Positions 24,936 to 36,591 of a stretch of DNA of 64,000 bases are shown one piece after another. Under the pieces are notes generated by a model. The model did not search any database. It was not told where the DNA came from and saw only the letters and a list, made by a program, of their open reading frames with translations. Numbering within the stretch: the stretch's first letter is position 1; each line of letters opens with the position of its first letter. Made by a program: the position numbers and the translations under genes. Source of the stretch: Phlegmacium glaucopus (taxonomy: Eukaryota; Basidiomycota; Agaricomycetes; Agaricales; Cortinariaceae); NCBI GenBank assembly GCA_015039465.1, contig MU130381.1, positions 467,807 to 531,806 on the forward strand, given 5' to 3'.

Positions 24936-25830
24936 CTATTTCGCGCCGCCGTAACGCGCCTTACGGCCAATATCGAAGGGAATATATTTGTACTTGATCA
25001 TATGCCTAACGCGTGATAAAGTAAATAAGGAATTGTACACGTATTTTGGGAGGAATAGGAACGTACTGTATTTGTCTGCGCATGGTCAGCGCAAACAGAG
25101 TGAAGAAATACACGACCAAGATAGGCCAGTAGACCGGAACGTCGAAAACTTCTGAGAAGGTGCAGAACAGAGCGATTAAAGTAGCGCGGGTGGATGAAAG
25201 CCTTGTGAAACGGAAGATATGTTAGTAGGCAACAGCAACCTCGTCAGTACGAATAATGCTCACCAAAACTGCCATTCTGGTAGACGTCGTACGAATGGCC
25301 GAAACTCATCGTCCCGCTGTGAAGGCAAAGGACTCAAAACTGGATCACCACCTTCTTCAATTTCATCAGCCATGAGGTCGTCCTGTAGCGAAGGGTCAAA
25401 CTTGGGTTGGAGAAAGGCGAGGAGAAGGTTGAGGAGGTAGATGGCATGGGCATCTGCAAAGAAGTTAATAGATAGATTTATACAAAGGATGCCACATGAC
25501 GTACAGCATACTGAATATAGCGATACCAGGTCAAATTAGAGATTTTCTGTTCTGAATAATAATAATAAAACAAACCAATGTACCACTGTAACAGGGTACT
25601 ACAGAGTGAGAATCAGGGTCAATAAGAACAGAAGGAAGACTAACCCCTTGGGCTAAGACAATCCTCAACATGAAAACACAAAGCAATCCCGCCGTTGCCA
25701 ACCACCGGTAAAGCATGAAAGGAGTCCAACGATCCAGAATTTGCTGGTATGAACGATGAATCTTTGCATACTGTGCAGTGATGTTTTGAACAGGCGATGG
25801 TTCAACTCCAGAACCCGAGTCGGACATCAT
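24936..25830 (-). CDS. RER1: RER1, ER retention/retrieval receptor
   Basis: Four-helix Golgi membrane protein that returns escaped ER membrane proteins in COPI vesicles. Exons: 25830-25645, 25585-25576, 25510-25505, 25453-25264, 25201-25067, 25005-24936; 198 residues, the normal length. Family segments are [17 protein letters not shown] (helix 1), [19 protein letters not shown] (helix 2), [57 protein letters not shown] and a C-terminal basic tail. The highly conserved WYIVxYA is encoded by two consecutive micro-exons of 10 nt and 6 nt; without them the frame does not connect. It is divergent from the glycerate kinase with 186 bp between start codons. Confidence 0.95.
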
Positions 25831-26016
25831 GAGGGGCGTAAATTACGTTTCGTTAACGGTGGAGACGGTTTCAAATTTGACCAAACGACGAGTGTGTTCA
25901 ACCTTCCAAGCACAGCGACGTGTCTGACAGGGAGGGTTTCAAGCGGAGATCAAAATAAAGTGTAGCGGGCCGAGCGGTGACGCAGATCTGCTTATATTAT
26001 TGCTCGTATCACTGAA
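25831..26016. promoter_or_regulatory. 186-bp divergent promoter RER1 / glycerate kinase
   Basis: The two start codons (25830 minus, 26017 plus) are 186 bp apart, so both core promoters must be here. TATATTAT at about 25993-26000 lies about 20 bp upstream of the kinase ATG. No other motif is secure. Confidence 0.45.
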
Positions 26017-27047
26017 ATGACGGCCGTCGAGCTTGTTGCCAGTCACATCCTTGGACAATTGACAGAAAGGAGACCGCTCTTCGTCGCCGTGCAAGGTCCA
26101 CAGGGGTCTGGAAAATCATATCTATCTGCAGAACTCCAAAACTATCTACAAGCATCACCTCATTCACTCCACGTAGTGGTGTTGTCAATTGATGACCTCT
26201 ATCTTCCTCATGAAGCCCAGGTTTCCGTTGCAGCTGCCCATCCTCAAAACATTCTCTGGAAAGGGCGTGGTCAGCCTGGGACGCATGATATCGATCTTGG
26301 TGTGAAAACCCTCTCTGCATTGAAAGCTGGGGACCATAAAGTCAAACTTCCTCGGTTCGATAAAAGCTTGTTTTCTGGAGAGGGTGATCGGCTCCCAATG
26401 GATGACGAGAGTGGCACTGTTGTGGAACAACCCCCGGCTCTCGATGTCGTCATAGTTGAGGGCTGGTGTGTCGGTTTCCATCCCATCTCCGAAGACACCC
26501 TTCTTAGTCGGTGGGATGGCGTGTGGAAATTTGAAAGGAAAAAATTGGGGCTGGGGGAGGAAGAGGTGGGTAAACTGGAAGACCTGAAAGCGATCAATCA
26601 CGAGCTCAAGGATTACCTTCGACTTTGGACATTTTTTGAGGTTTTTGTACAGGTAAATGAAGCTCACAAGCTGTTCACGATCCCAATTAACAGTTAATCG
26701 TAGTTGAAACCAAACCCACCAGCGTCTGAAACGCTATCCCAATACCATGTCGTGTACAAATGGCGTTTAGAACAGGAACACAATATGAAAGCGCGTAATG
26801 GTGGCAGAGGTATGTCAGATGCTGGGGTGAAATCGTCAGTTTAGACTCATCTTCCAAAAATCATGAGCAAACCTCACGCCCCATCAGGTTTGTCGACCGG
26901 TATATCCCGGGCTATATTTTCTTTGGAGACTCTTTCTCCTCATCTACTCCTCAGGAGCATTTGCTTGAAGGACCGAAGTGGATAGGAAAGGGGTTAACCT
27001 TGTTTCTTGACGAGTCAAGGACAGTGACCGGCGCCACATCTTTCTGA
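26017..27047 (+). CDS. D-glycerate 3-kinase-like P-loop kinase (Tda10 family)
   Basis: ATP-dependent small-molecule kinase of the Tda10/glycerate kinase family; plant members make 3-phosphoglycerate, while the substrate of the fungal protein is less certain. Exons 26017-26652, 26704-26834, 26888-27047; 308 residues (yeast Tda10 is about 290). Walker A is GPQGSGKS (residues 27-34). SIDDLYLP follows as in the PRK/uridine-kinase-type P-loop fold, and VVIVEGWCVGF is the Walker-B region. YKWRLEQEH, GMSD and FVDRYIPGY are C-terminal family motifs. The unspliced frame runs on past the first donor; the acceptor at 26701-26703 is needed to recover YKWRLEQEH. Confidence 0.9.
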
Positions 27048-29085
27048 TTTTAATCATTCTTGTGAACGGTGTGTATTTCGATCTGTTCGTCATAATGACT
27101 CTGGTGTCAGTAAATGTTGTTGACTTAGTCTCTGGCAGCCGCTATTCGGTAGTCGCGCGAGATAGCTAGGCACAGCCTCTGTACTCGGGGAACGTCGTTT
27201 TACACGCATGCCATGCTGAAGCATAATTCTTGAGCTCAACTCCAATGGGTCAACATCTCTAGGGTATTTTTGATCATTGGGAACGCCAGGAACTTCATAT
27301 CTGCGTCAAGAGTGCGCTCATGGCATTACCAGAGTGTTCAAATCTATGGCAAAAACTTGCCTAGAGCTTGGGCCAAGAGACAAATCACGCTGCGTTCTAC
27401 GCAGCAGCTTCGTTGAACTTAGAGCGCGATCCATCATTGTGATCATAGTTGTAAGCACTCGTGGCATTACCAGAGTGTTCAAATCTACGGCAAAAACTTG
27501 CCTAGAGCTTGCTTGGGCCAAGAGATAAATCACGTTGCGTTCTACGCAGCAGCTTCGTTGAACTTAGAGCGCGGTCCATCATTGTGATCATAGTTGTAAG
27601 CACGCCTGCATAATCTTAATACATACAAAATTTCTGATATCCTTGTTCCGCAAACGGACTTCCTTTAGTCTTCGCTTGTTACTGAAGGGCAGCCTATTCT
27701 GACCTTCCTATCATGACTTTTTTTTTCTAACCGAATTCAATTTCTCGGTATCAGCTAGTGCATGTGTGACCGGTCAGCTTTCCAAGTCTTCTATAAATGT
27801 CAATCTCGCCATGTCCATATGTTGCACGATACGGATTTGGTTGGTTCCAGTTCATTGCTGTGTTTAAAATGTTTCAGTTTGGAACGGCGGTTCTTGGCGC
27901 TGCGCATTCCCGGCCCATCGCATACTCTATACTTGTTGTAAGCCCGGTAATGTTCTCACCTTGTAATGTTAAAAAAACATCTTCTGTAGACATGGAAAGA
28001 TTGGAAGTCATATGTTTGCCTCGGATGGACTTTGCGGCAGAAAGGCGCTTTAATTGCCTGCCATTGAAGTATGTGGCTCCAATGCATACCATGATTGACT
28101 CGGGACTCCGAGTTCGTAAAGAGTATCAGCAGGTACAACTCCTGGACCGGACAAGGTACAATAATCATTCTACCCCCTATTGTGGCTACCTTTTCTCCTA
28201 AAGAATAAGCAGGCCAGGGGAGCAAGAAGTTGGAACCGATCGTTTATGGGGTGGCGGATGGTGGCGGCAGCACAGCCTCATTCCCCGAGTCCATCTTCGA
28301 CTCCCATTGTTTATTTACCATAATCCCATGGCCTACGAATCATTATTTAAGTGAAGTGACTCGAGCTGGCCAACCAATCTAGATGTAGTAGATTTAGCAT
28401 TGGTGGTGGTGATTCAACGCTTGCCAAAAATCTAATTAAGGGTGACGTGAGACGGTCTCAATCGTCCTTACTTGTAGCATTTGGCCATTGTTCTCCATGT
28501 TCGTACAACCAGGAAACTGTAACCGGTGGTTCCGGTAATACGTTTGGTAGTAAAAAGTTGCAAGGCTATATTCACCCGGTAAATATGTTTTCTTTCTTGC
28601 ACGTCAGGTTTTCAAGCCTACTACACAAATAAATATGCATCAAACAAAACCAAGCAGAACCTCCTAGTTATTAGCGTTGGAGCTATTTCTGCTGACTGCT
28701 TGCTGTTGGACGTTAACGCGTTACCGTTTTAACGCCTGAAGCAAATATTGCGACGACTACATTCGCACAAATAGAGACAACTTTTGTTTGAAGAGGATGA
28801 TCAGTGGCCATTGTCAGAATTCGAAAACCTGCCGTCCTACAATTACCGCATGCGCCTCAGGCTCTAGTGGAAATAGCAGGAAATCACGATGTACGAGAGC
28901 CTTCCACGATTGATGATTACCATTTCTCAGCACCTACAACTTGACGATAACAGCTTATCTGATAACAATTTTAATCCTGTGACCTTTTGATTATCATCGG
29001 TAGTAAGCTAATTTGAATGATCATCCCCCCTCTATACTTATAGATACTAGGATTAGCAGGCGCCAAGTAAAGATTCAGTCCAAGC
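27048..29085. other. Intergenic, 2 kb, with a tandem repeat
   Basis: No supported gene. Overlapping open frames on both strands at 27797-28225 (134 and 89 codons) have no recognisable domains. The only clear structure is the imperfect tandem repeat listed separately. Confidence 0.4.
27314..27599 (+). repeat. Imperfect tandem duplication, 141/145 bp
   Basis: 27314-27454 and 27455-27599 are near-identical neighbours; the second has four extra bases (CTTG) and about half a dozen substitutions. The unit contains a short GC-rich inverted stretch around TGCGTTCTACGCAGCAG. No coding function is evident. Confidence 0.85.
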
Positions 29086-29957
29086 ATGTCAGCCTACGGT
29101 GACATCAAACGTATCATTTCCCCAGTCCGACTACCATCTACTATTTGGAATTCTCGGGTTTCGGACATTCTTGAATACATCACCATTCATCACTTAACAC
29201 TCACTACGGCGCGCGCTTTACCCGGATTTTTAGAATACTTGGGCACGATATTTGCCAAGGAAATAGCCGATGGAATGACATACCCACAAGAAGGAGACAT
29301 GAATCAGGAAACATTTGAGGCCTACTTTTTTTCCGCCGACGTGTTTGTCGGGATCCTGGGTCCCTCACCGAGGACAGCTATCTCAGGTTCAGAACAACAG
29401 GACTTTGATATAGAAGAAGAGAGGGCTAGTAGGACCTGGGATGATTGTGTAGCGGGGTACTATTATGTGGGTCACCTCAAGTCCGAATACTTTGCGAGCA
29501 TGACGACCTGATTCACGATATTAAGATTAAACCTAACTATCCAGGACGTTCATCTCATGTGAGTATAAATTAACTTATCAATCTCTCTCTAAAATCAGAT
29601 TATGCTTGAATAGATATGTAATGCCGGCTTCGTTGTTCCTCCTCTACATCGAGGCAAAGGTTATGGAAAGTTACTTGCTCAGTCATACGTGCATTACGCA
29701 CCACGCTTAGGCTATCAGGCCAGTGTATTCAATCTTGTTTATGTGAACAACGCGGCCTCTGTCAAGTCAATCATATCACGTTTTCCGCAAATCTGACTGC
29801 TGACTGATTCAAATTGAATTCATATAGGTTGTGGGAAAATCTCGGATTCACTAAAGCCGGACGCATACCTCGAGCTGGACGTTTAAGAACCAAGGATGGA
29901 AAAGGTGAAGAGTACATAGATGCATGGGTGTTTTACAAGAGTTTTCTGGAGACTTAG
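29086..29957 (+). CDS. GNAT N-acetyltransferase, Mpr1-like
   Basis: Exons 29086-29466, 29526-29558 (33 nt), 29614-29765, 29828-29957; 231 residues. The acetyl-CoA binding motif A reads VPPLHRGKGYGKLL (RGKGYG). Before it lies YYIKPNYPGRSSHICNAGF, and after it FNLVYVNNAASVKLWENLGF with Asn residues where Mpr1-type enzymes place catalytic Asn. Yeast Mpr1 (229 residues) acetylates toxic proline analogues such as azetidine-2-carboxylate and protects against oxidative stress; a similar role here is inferred from size and motif order. The 33-nt exon carries the conserved KPNYPGRSSH. Confidence 0.82.
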
Positions 29958-31378
29958 TCATTACCACTAGATCGGCAGCGCAAGACCTAAAACTGGAAGT
30001 GCGTACGTCGCGTTTTTCTTGGAGTGTTCGAGTCATTGGTCATTGAGCTCATTAACAAGCCCGTGGTAATCGCAGCGTTGAATGTTATCAAGTCCAAGAC
30101 GTTGCTGCGCTCTGCGTATTGTAAATTCATTCACAAGAGTAGGCTTAGTTATTCAAAGAAGTTCTATATCTGGAATGTGGCGCAGTAGGAGTACAGATGG
30201 TTTAAGCGCTTGAATGTCTCCAGGCAGCGATCTCTATTCAAAAAAGGACAGTACATATTTTTACTCTCACCGGGTAGAACCGGTTAAGTCTCTGATGTTT
30301 CAACACAGCTCTTCATACTAAAGATGCAATTGCAATTGACCGTTTGTTTGTAAGCCCGTTCCGTTGTGAACCCTAGTTACACATAGTAGATATTATTATC
30401 GATGGATGTCAATAAGTTGGTGTGATCATGTCATCTTCCGATGCGTGCCAGGTGCTGAAACATGACTCGCTCTTACAACGAAGACAATTCATGACAGAAG
30501 TTTGTTGTTGCAATTGCTTTGTTTTGAAATTAACAATTGGTATGAAGACTTGCAGTTGGGCACGACAATAGAGACGTAAGTGCACACATTGCGTTGTACA
30601 TGCGAGGTTTGTTGACGTCAATAAGTAACTCTTTAGTCTTCCAGTAGTCAGGGTGTTGTTCGAGTGAAGAAACGCCCCTAACCCGAAGGTAGGGTTGATC
30701 TTTTAACGCCACTAGCTGGTTGAAGCACTCACAAGAGCTTCCGCGGGATGTGGTTTCGACAGTAGAGCGGTAACTCTATTGCCAACCATGATTCTCATGA
30801 CCACAAACCATGATGAATCGATAAATTTGGCGCAAATGAGTATATAGCATTGAAGTAATGCTATCATCGGATCTATTCCGATTTAACCAGTGGACCAATA
30901 GGCACAGACCGGGAGCAAGCGCCGACTCTGATGTCATTCAAAAGGAGGAGCCAAGACTCCGGAGGGTCATCCGAGACGATTTGAGGCTGACTTGAAGTTC
31001 GGGGATTGACTGCGGTAATGGAATTAACCGAGCGATGGCGATGGCTACGGACAAGTCGGGAGATGCTGTGTCATGATCTTGGCGGGGGTGGTCAAAGTAT
31101 AAAAGAGTGGACCTACAGCCACTTGGCAACAAAGAAATGTTTTCAAAGTGAGTATTCTTTTTTATTTTAGCCAACTCCATGGTTGTCGATGTACTATCCA
31201 TATGGGGCATTCACCCGGAACAGAAGAAAAAGTTTTTCTCCCTGTTGCAATTGTGTGTGTCACTCTCTATGGGGAATATCCCGACCTCGTGTCATTTATG
31301 TATTCCTCATATAAGCAGTGTTCGTTTTTTTTTTTATACTGAACCCGTCATTCCTGATATTTTCCTCTCAGCTATTCA
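29958..31378. other. Intergenic, 1.4 kb, nothing recognised
   Basis: Only short overlapping frames. The last 250 bp before the cyclin are T-rich and probably hold its promoter and leader. Confidence 0.4.
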
Positions 31379-32361
31379 ATGGCTACTCAAAACCCTGGCT
31401 CTGGAGCCCCGAAACGTCCGTTCATCGTCCCAGTACGTTCTCTCACACATAATATCCAATACAATCGGCTCATCATCGTTAGCAGTCAGCTCCACCTAAT
31501 TCGAAAGTAGATCCCTATCATGGTCAAGAGCAGCTGGCAAAAATCGCTGCTCGTTTCATAACCCACCTTTTCGCTTGTCCCGATTATCCACCATCCTCAA
31601 CACATGCTCATGCAAAATTACCATACTTCATCGCATACGCTCTCCATCGGACCAAGCTACATCAATCTGTCATGTTTGCTGCTCTTATTCTCCTTCAACG
31701 GTTGAAAGCCCGATTTCCATCGGCTCGTGGCTCGTCTGGACATCGACTATTTATATCAGCCTTCATGATTTCTTCAAAGGTCATGTGTGATGATACATAT
31801 TCCAACAAATCTTGGTCGGTTGTCGCCCAAGGAATGTTCAATCTTCGGGAAATAAACCAGATGGAGAGAGAGATGTGCAATTACTTAGAATGGGAGCTTA
31901 CAGCCGCAAACCCGATGCTCTCCAGTTTTGAAGCGGCTGTCAAGAAAGATTTCCGCGAACAAAGGCAATCATATCCAACATATCCAACCGCTTTTGTCTC
32001 CAAGCGCGCTGCCAGAGCAGAAGCCTCCACATCGAACAGTCCCTTCCCAGAACCCTCATCTACAACCAGCCCCGTCCCAGGATTCACTCAAAAGGGCGCT
32101 CCCGCCGGCAAACCAGGCGGCCCTGGTACACCCACCAAAGGCGTTTATCCCAACACTCCCGACACCCCCTCCCCCAGTTTCTCCCATACAACTTCCCCCG
32201 CTTCATCAGGTTCGCCTGCCACCCCCGTTGGTGGTCCAGACCCAAACGCAAAGATTCGTGGTGTCGATCTCTCCCCAGTATTCGGCGTTACAGAGGGTCC
32301 CCATACTTCCCATCCACTGAAATCAAAAATGTTCGCATTCGCGATACCGTCTGGTTGGTGA
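31379..32361 (+). CDS. Pho80/Pcl-like cyclin
   Basis: Cyclin partner of a Pho85/Cdk5-type kinase. Exons 31379-31432 and 31483-32361; 310 residues. The N-terminal half is a cyclin box: KIAARFITHLFACPDYPPSS, SVMFAALILLQRLKARFPS, HRLFISAFMISSKVMCDDTY (the Pcl signature), NLREINQMEREMCNYLEWEL. The C-terminal half is Pro/Ser/Thr-rich and disordered, with several TP and SP sites. The acceptor is a NAGNAG (TTAGCAG), so one Gln may be optionally included. Closest in style to the Pcl1/Pcl2 G1 cyclins, but the exact subfamily is not certain. Confidence 0.88.
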
Positions 32362-35300
32362 TGCTGAATCACCCCTGCCATTGTCACTCCTTTATTTACT
32401 TTGATCTCTCTCTCACACCTTCTCGTCTCTTCTTGCATTGTATCATCTTCACAACATACACCAGCATCTTCATCTGCTCCTCGAACACTTGCAAAGGAAG
32501 TCGCCACCATTGCTCCCATATATCTCTTAATGCGCTGAGGCAACGGACCCCTTTATATCTTTTTTGCATATCCTCAGCATTTCCTCTCATTGCATGGATC
32601 GTTGTTTCATTAGCATCTACCATTTATCCTTATTACCGGCAGACCAAAAACATTTACCCGTCATATGATACCCTGCTTACTGTATACAATTTACACACTT
32701 GTAAAAGTCTTAATTGAAAAAAAAAATTGTTATAATCATTCATCTTGTATACAATCCTGACAGGTTTTCACATTGCACCCAGTGCACACTTATCTCCTGT
32801 AGCTTGGCCCCCAAGGTTTTTGGCGTGGGTCCAGATAACGTGAGACAAAAACCCTTGAACTAAATGCTATCTTGACCCTGGTTTAAGCATGTACTTTGAT
32901 ATATACAAACGAATTCTCATCATCTGTCATTCTCAGCGCCCTGAGGTTTCCTTCCTCCTTCAAGGTAGCTACCATAAATATATCTGATAAGATTTTTCTG
33001 ATGGAAAACTCTGAGTATGCATATGATCATTTCTTTTTCAAACGTTGTTGACTTATTTTGTTTACCATCCGAGTTCGATGTCAAGGTTCGTTATATGCAT
33101 GGTCTAGTGGCAAGCCACAGGCCTCATGCCTTCACATAATCCTTATGAAAGCTGTTCGAATTCCTTTTGATAACTATTTGCTATCATTTTGGGTTCTGCT
33201 ACTTCTAGAGCGGATGCATGCCATATACATATTATGTTCAAAGTTTAAAGAAGTTTTGGTTCACAAAGATTCCAGAATAACCCCATTTAAGGGTTAGTTG
33301 ACATGATTGTTACTAACTGGACCGTCCGCTCATTTATCCGGCGATATGGAGTAGCAGGGAGTAGCAGGGAGTAGTATGATTCATGAAGCACAGGAGCCAA
33401 CGTTATTCATGATACATACTGGCTCGGGGTTTGCGCCAAACTGAATTACCGGCGCCATTCCAACTATGGGATCAGATGATCCATCACGCATCTATCATCT
33501 TTCGCAATATTGTCTGCCAAAACAAAAATGTAACGTTCATCTTTTGTTTTAAAAAAGGTATATTAGTCTCAGTTCCAACGTTCAAGGAACTCTACTCAAC
33601 ATTTTTCTTTAAATAAATAAAAATGATCAAAATGCCCCCCTCTCATTAATTACTTTAGCCATGCTGTATCCACGAGAGATGCGATCTTTCGTTACACCTG
33701 TGACCAGGGTCAGGACCACATTTGGTAGGAATATATCATAGTATCAAGATCGGCATTCGACGGAGTTACCTGGTACCGCGTTGACAGAAGTTTGGTCTTA
33801 TAATATAAATACGACCCAAGACTTATTACATAGTGTAATTACGAATTATTTCTATCATGATCACTTGATAGTTTACCACATTGAAGAGTCGGTGTGCTCG
33901 GATTCAACATTCCGTCGAATCATAGGTTGTGATATATGTATTATCAAAGTTTACGGGCGGGTGCAAATGGGTTTATTTTTACTAGTACATACCGTAGTAA
34001 AACCTGGTTTTGGAAGTGCTCAACAGCACGCTAATATACGCTACCAAATACGGTAAATAGGGCCATATATATTGGTTAGAACAAATACAGTGGCAAAAGG
34101 GGAATATAAAACGAGTCAAAAGGCCGAATAGAAATTAGAAACTAGTGGCCTGTTACAAAATGAACAAGCTTTGATATGATCTTTTTCTTGAGCAAAAAAT
34201 CAACTTTCTAGAATATAAGGTGTTGGATTCATGTTTTTACATCAATAGCAATTAGAAATGGTGGATACCTGATCATCAATTAGAGTTTCTCTTCCTACTC
34301 AAGGTAAATTGGAGGAGAAATCTTCGATGGCAATTAAACTACTTTGTAAGTCATTTTGAGGCACTTACTCCTGGCAGACTGTAAACCACCACCGTTGTCA
34401 CCATGATTGTCATCACCATCATTAGTAGTGGCGGTGCTGAAGGTATAACTGAACGAAATCAGTATGGTTCTAAGTTTCGTCTAACCTTTTTGGATGCTCT
34501 GGCAAGGTCTCTCTGGTTGTTACCTTGGACAAGTTGATCCGTTCTTTATTGGTAGCCGGATTCTACAAAGCGCAGAGCGTACCTCGAACGATCGAGACGT
34601 AATAAGCACTGGCAAATCCCGGCACACAATGCAGGGGAGTCAAATGGCAATGTTAATCAATTTATTTTCTGGGACTCATAACAAGCACTAGATAGGTGAA
34701 ATCTGCACCAGGCACATCTTTGGACGACTAGTTCTACAATGGGTTGTTTGTTTTTAGCATATTTTTGCAGTTTACGACGAGACTGAAAAAAACCCGTGAT
34801 TGAAGTTTTTGGCAGCCGATGCTTACCACCAGGTTTGTATCTTTGGTACCCAACATTCCATGCTTAACTCTCTAAAATCATTGGCTTTAACATGGCTAAA
34901 AGGAAGAAATCCGTAAAGTTGTAGGAACGGTCTTTATGCCGACTTCGGCAATCAGTAGATCTCCTTATTTAGTAATTGGGGATCGTGATCCTTCAAACTC
35001 TTCGCATTCGTTTGTGACCAAACGATAATGCATGAGATGTATGGGACTTTTCCCCCTTGCGTGCGCAACGCACATAAGACTGTGTAGTATTGAAGAGTAT
35101 TGATAAGCGCTGGTGGCATAAATAAAGTCCGTCGCTGATATTCGCTGATAAGTATCCGTTGATATGTTGTTTTGATTGTTCATAAACGGCGAAAATTTTT
35201 CAATCGCGTGGGGGGTAGTACTGTGGCGTAACGGAACATAACGGAACCGGCCCCATTCTTCTCTTTCATGACAGCACCAAGTCCAACACCAGTTCTAACT

Positions 35301-36591
35301 TTTTTCACCCCTTAAAATAGTCGTTATCACAAGAAGATCTGTGGCACTGACTCGGGAACTTCGCCTCGGACGTACCACAGCTCATCGCGAGAAACGTACG
35401 CCACACAAGTTTACCGTGATTTAGCAAGCTTAAGGTACATAAGTCGATGACTTCGACGGAATGAAAACGTGCAGAAATCATTAAAAATCATTCAGAAGGG
35501 GAGGAACGGGCCGCCGGGCCCATTGATTTGCAGCGCCATGCGTCACTTACCATTAACTGCCTTACTAGTACTGTAACCACTTAAGCTTAAGCTGTGCACC
35601 GAAAATTACACTTGGAATCTAAGAACGACAAAATGTATGCGGTATTCAAAGACCGGCATTCCCTCAGGCTCCAATCCGATGTTCCCAACTTGAACACAGA
35701 AGCGTCGGGGCTATCGTGCGAAATGTGCAGCCACACCCCTATTTTGAAATTTGAAAGTTCACGTCTTTATCGATTGTCCCTGGTATTTTTGATCACTGCA
35801 TACAGATGGATTGCCTTTCTTGCTTTTTCAAACACCTAGCGATATGCTTGAGTGTCCGCAGTTGGATGTCATTTTACTGGACCATGATCGATTGTCCGAA
35901 TCATCCGTAGGTTTGTACACCGAGAAGCAAGAGAATAACACCGTAAGGAAGTAGTACATGTGTAGAGGCTTGCAGAAAATAGCTGAAAACGGAACTAAGC
36001 TCCTCAACATATGCTACATTATGATCGGACTGAAAACGTACACCAATTTGGTGATTAAGGAATAAATTAATATCCACCCCAAAGAATATATTTAGTAAAA
36101 ACAAAAACATAGAGTTTGACTCACGGGATAAGATGAGCTCTAAATCCTGCTTGGCGAGCGCTAACTTGAATGGGATAGCGAAGGCCGAGCGCGCCCGGAG
36201 GCTCCCCTGTCCTAAGCGCAAAATGAGCCACTCAACTCCCTGAGGATACCGAATCAGATATAAATCTCTATACTCCAGAAAGATAAGATGTTTCCTTCGA
36301 AAAGCCACTGTATTAGGAGAGAATCGAACTTCCGGCGGGTCGAAGCTAGAGAGAGGCTGAACTCCGAAACCTTGACGAAATATTTAAATAGATAATATTA
36401 CCGCTACCAAATCAATGCTTGGTTACAATAGAGCTCTCAGTTCCAAGTTCAAGCTGGGGCACGAGCGCTTGACGACTCGGAGTGCGTATGCGCGATTATA
36501 TAATACAATTAGAGGCGGAGCTTGAAAGGTTCGGAATCCGTTGACTCTTTCTCCTTGTCAGCGTCGTCTCAAGTCTTCTCGAACACTCAAT
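32362..36591. other. Gene-poor 4.2-kb region
   Basis: No gene assigned. A short tandem repeat of GTAGCAGGGA lies at 33351-33374. On the minus strand 36107-36375 an uninterrupted frame reads like a real exon (segments SSFDPPEVRFSPNTVAF and PQGVEWLILRLGQG), bounded by AG near 36375 and CGTGAGT near 36125. No start, stop or neighbouring exon could be joined. No transposon hallmarks recognised. Confidence 0.4.

Noticed and set aside
27797..28201. 134-codon plus-strand ORF
   Set aside because: No domain, equally long frames on the opposite strand, and amino-acid composition close to random.
36300..36370. Possible tRNA 3' half on the minus strand (GGAAGTTCGATTCTC resembles a T-arm)
   Set aside because: The T-stem does not pair and no matching acceptor or anticodon arm is found about 70 nt upstream.
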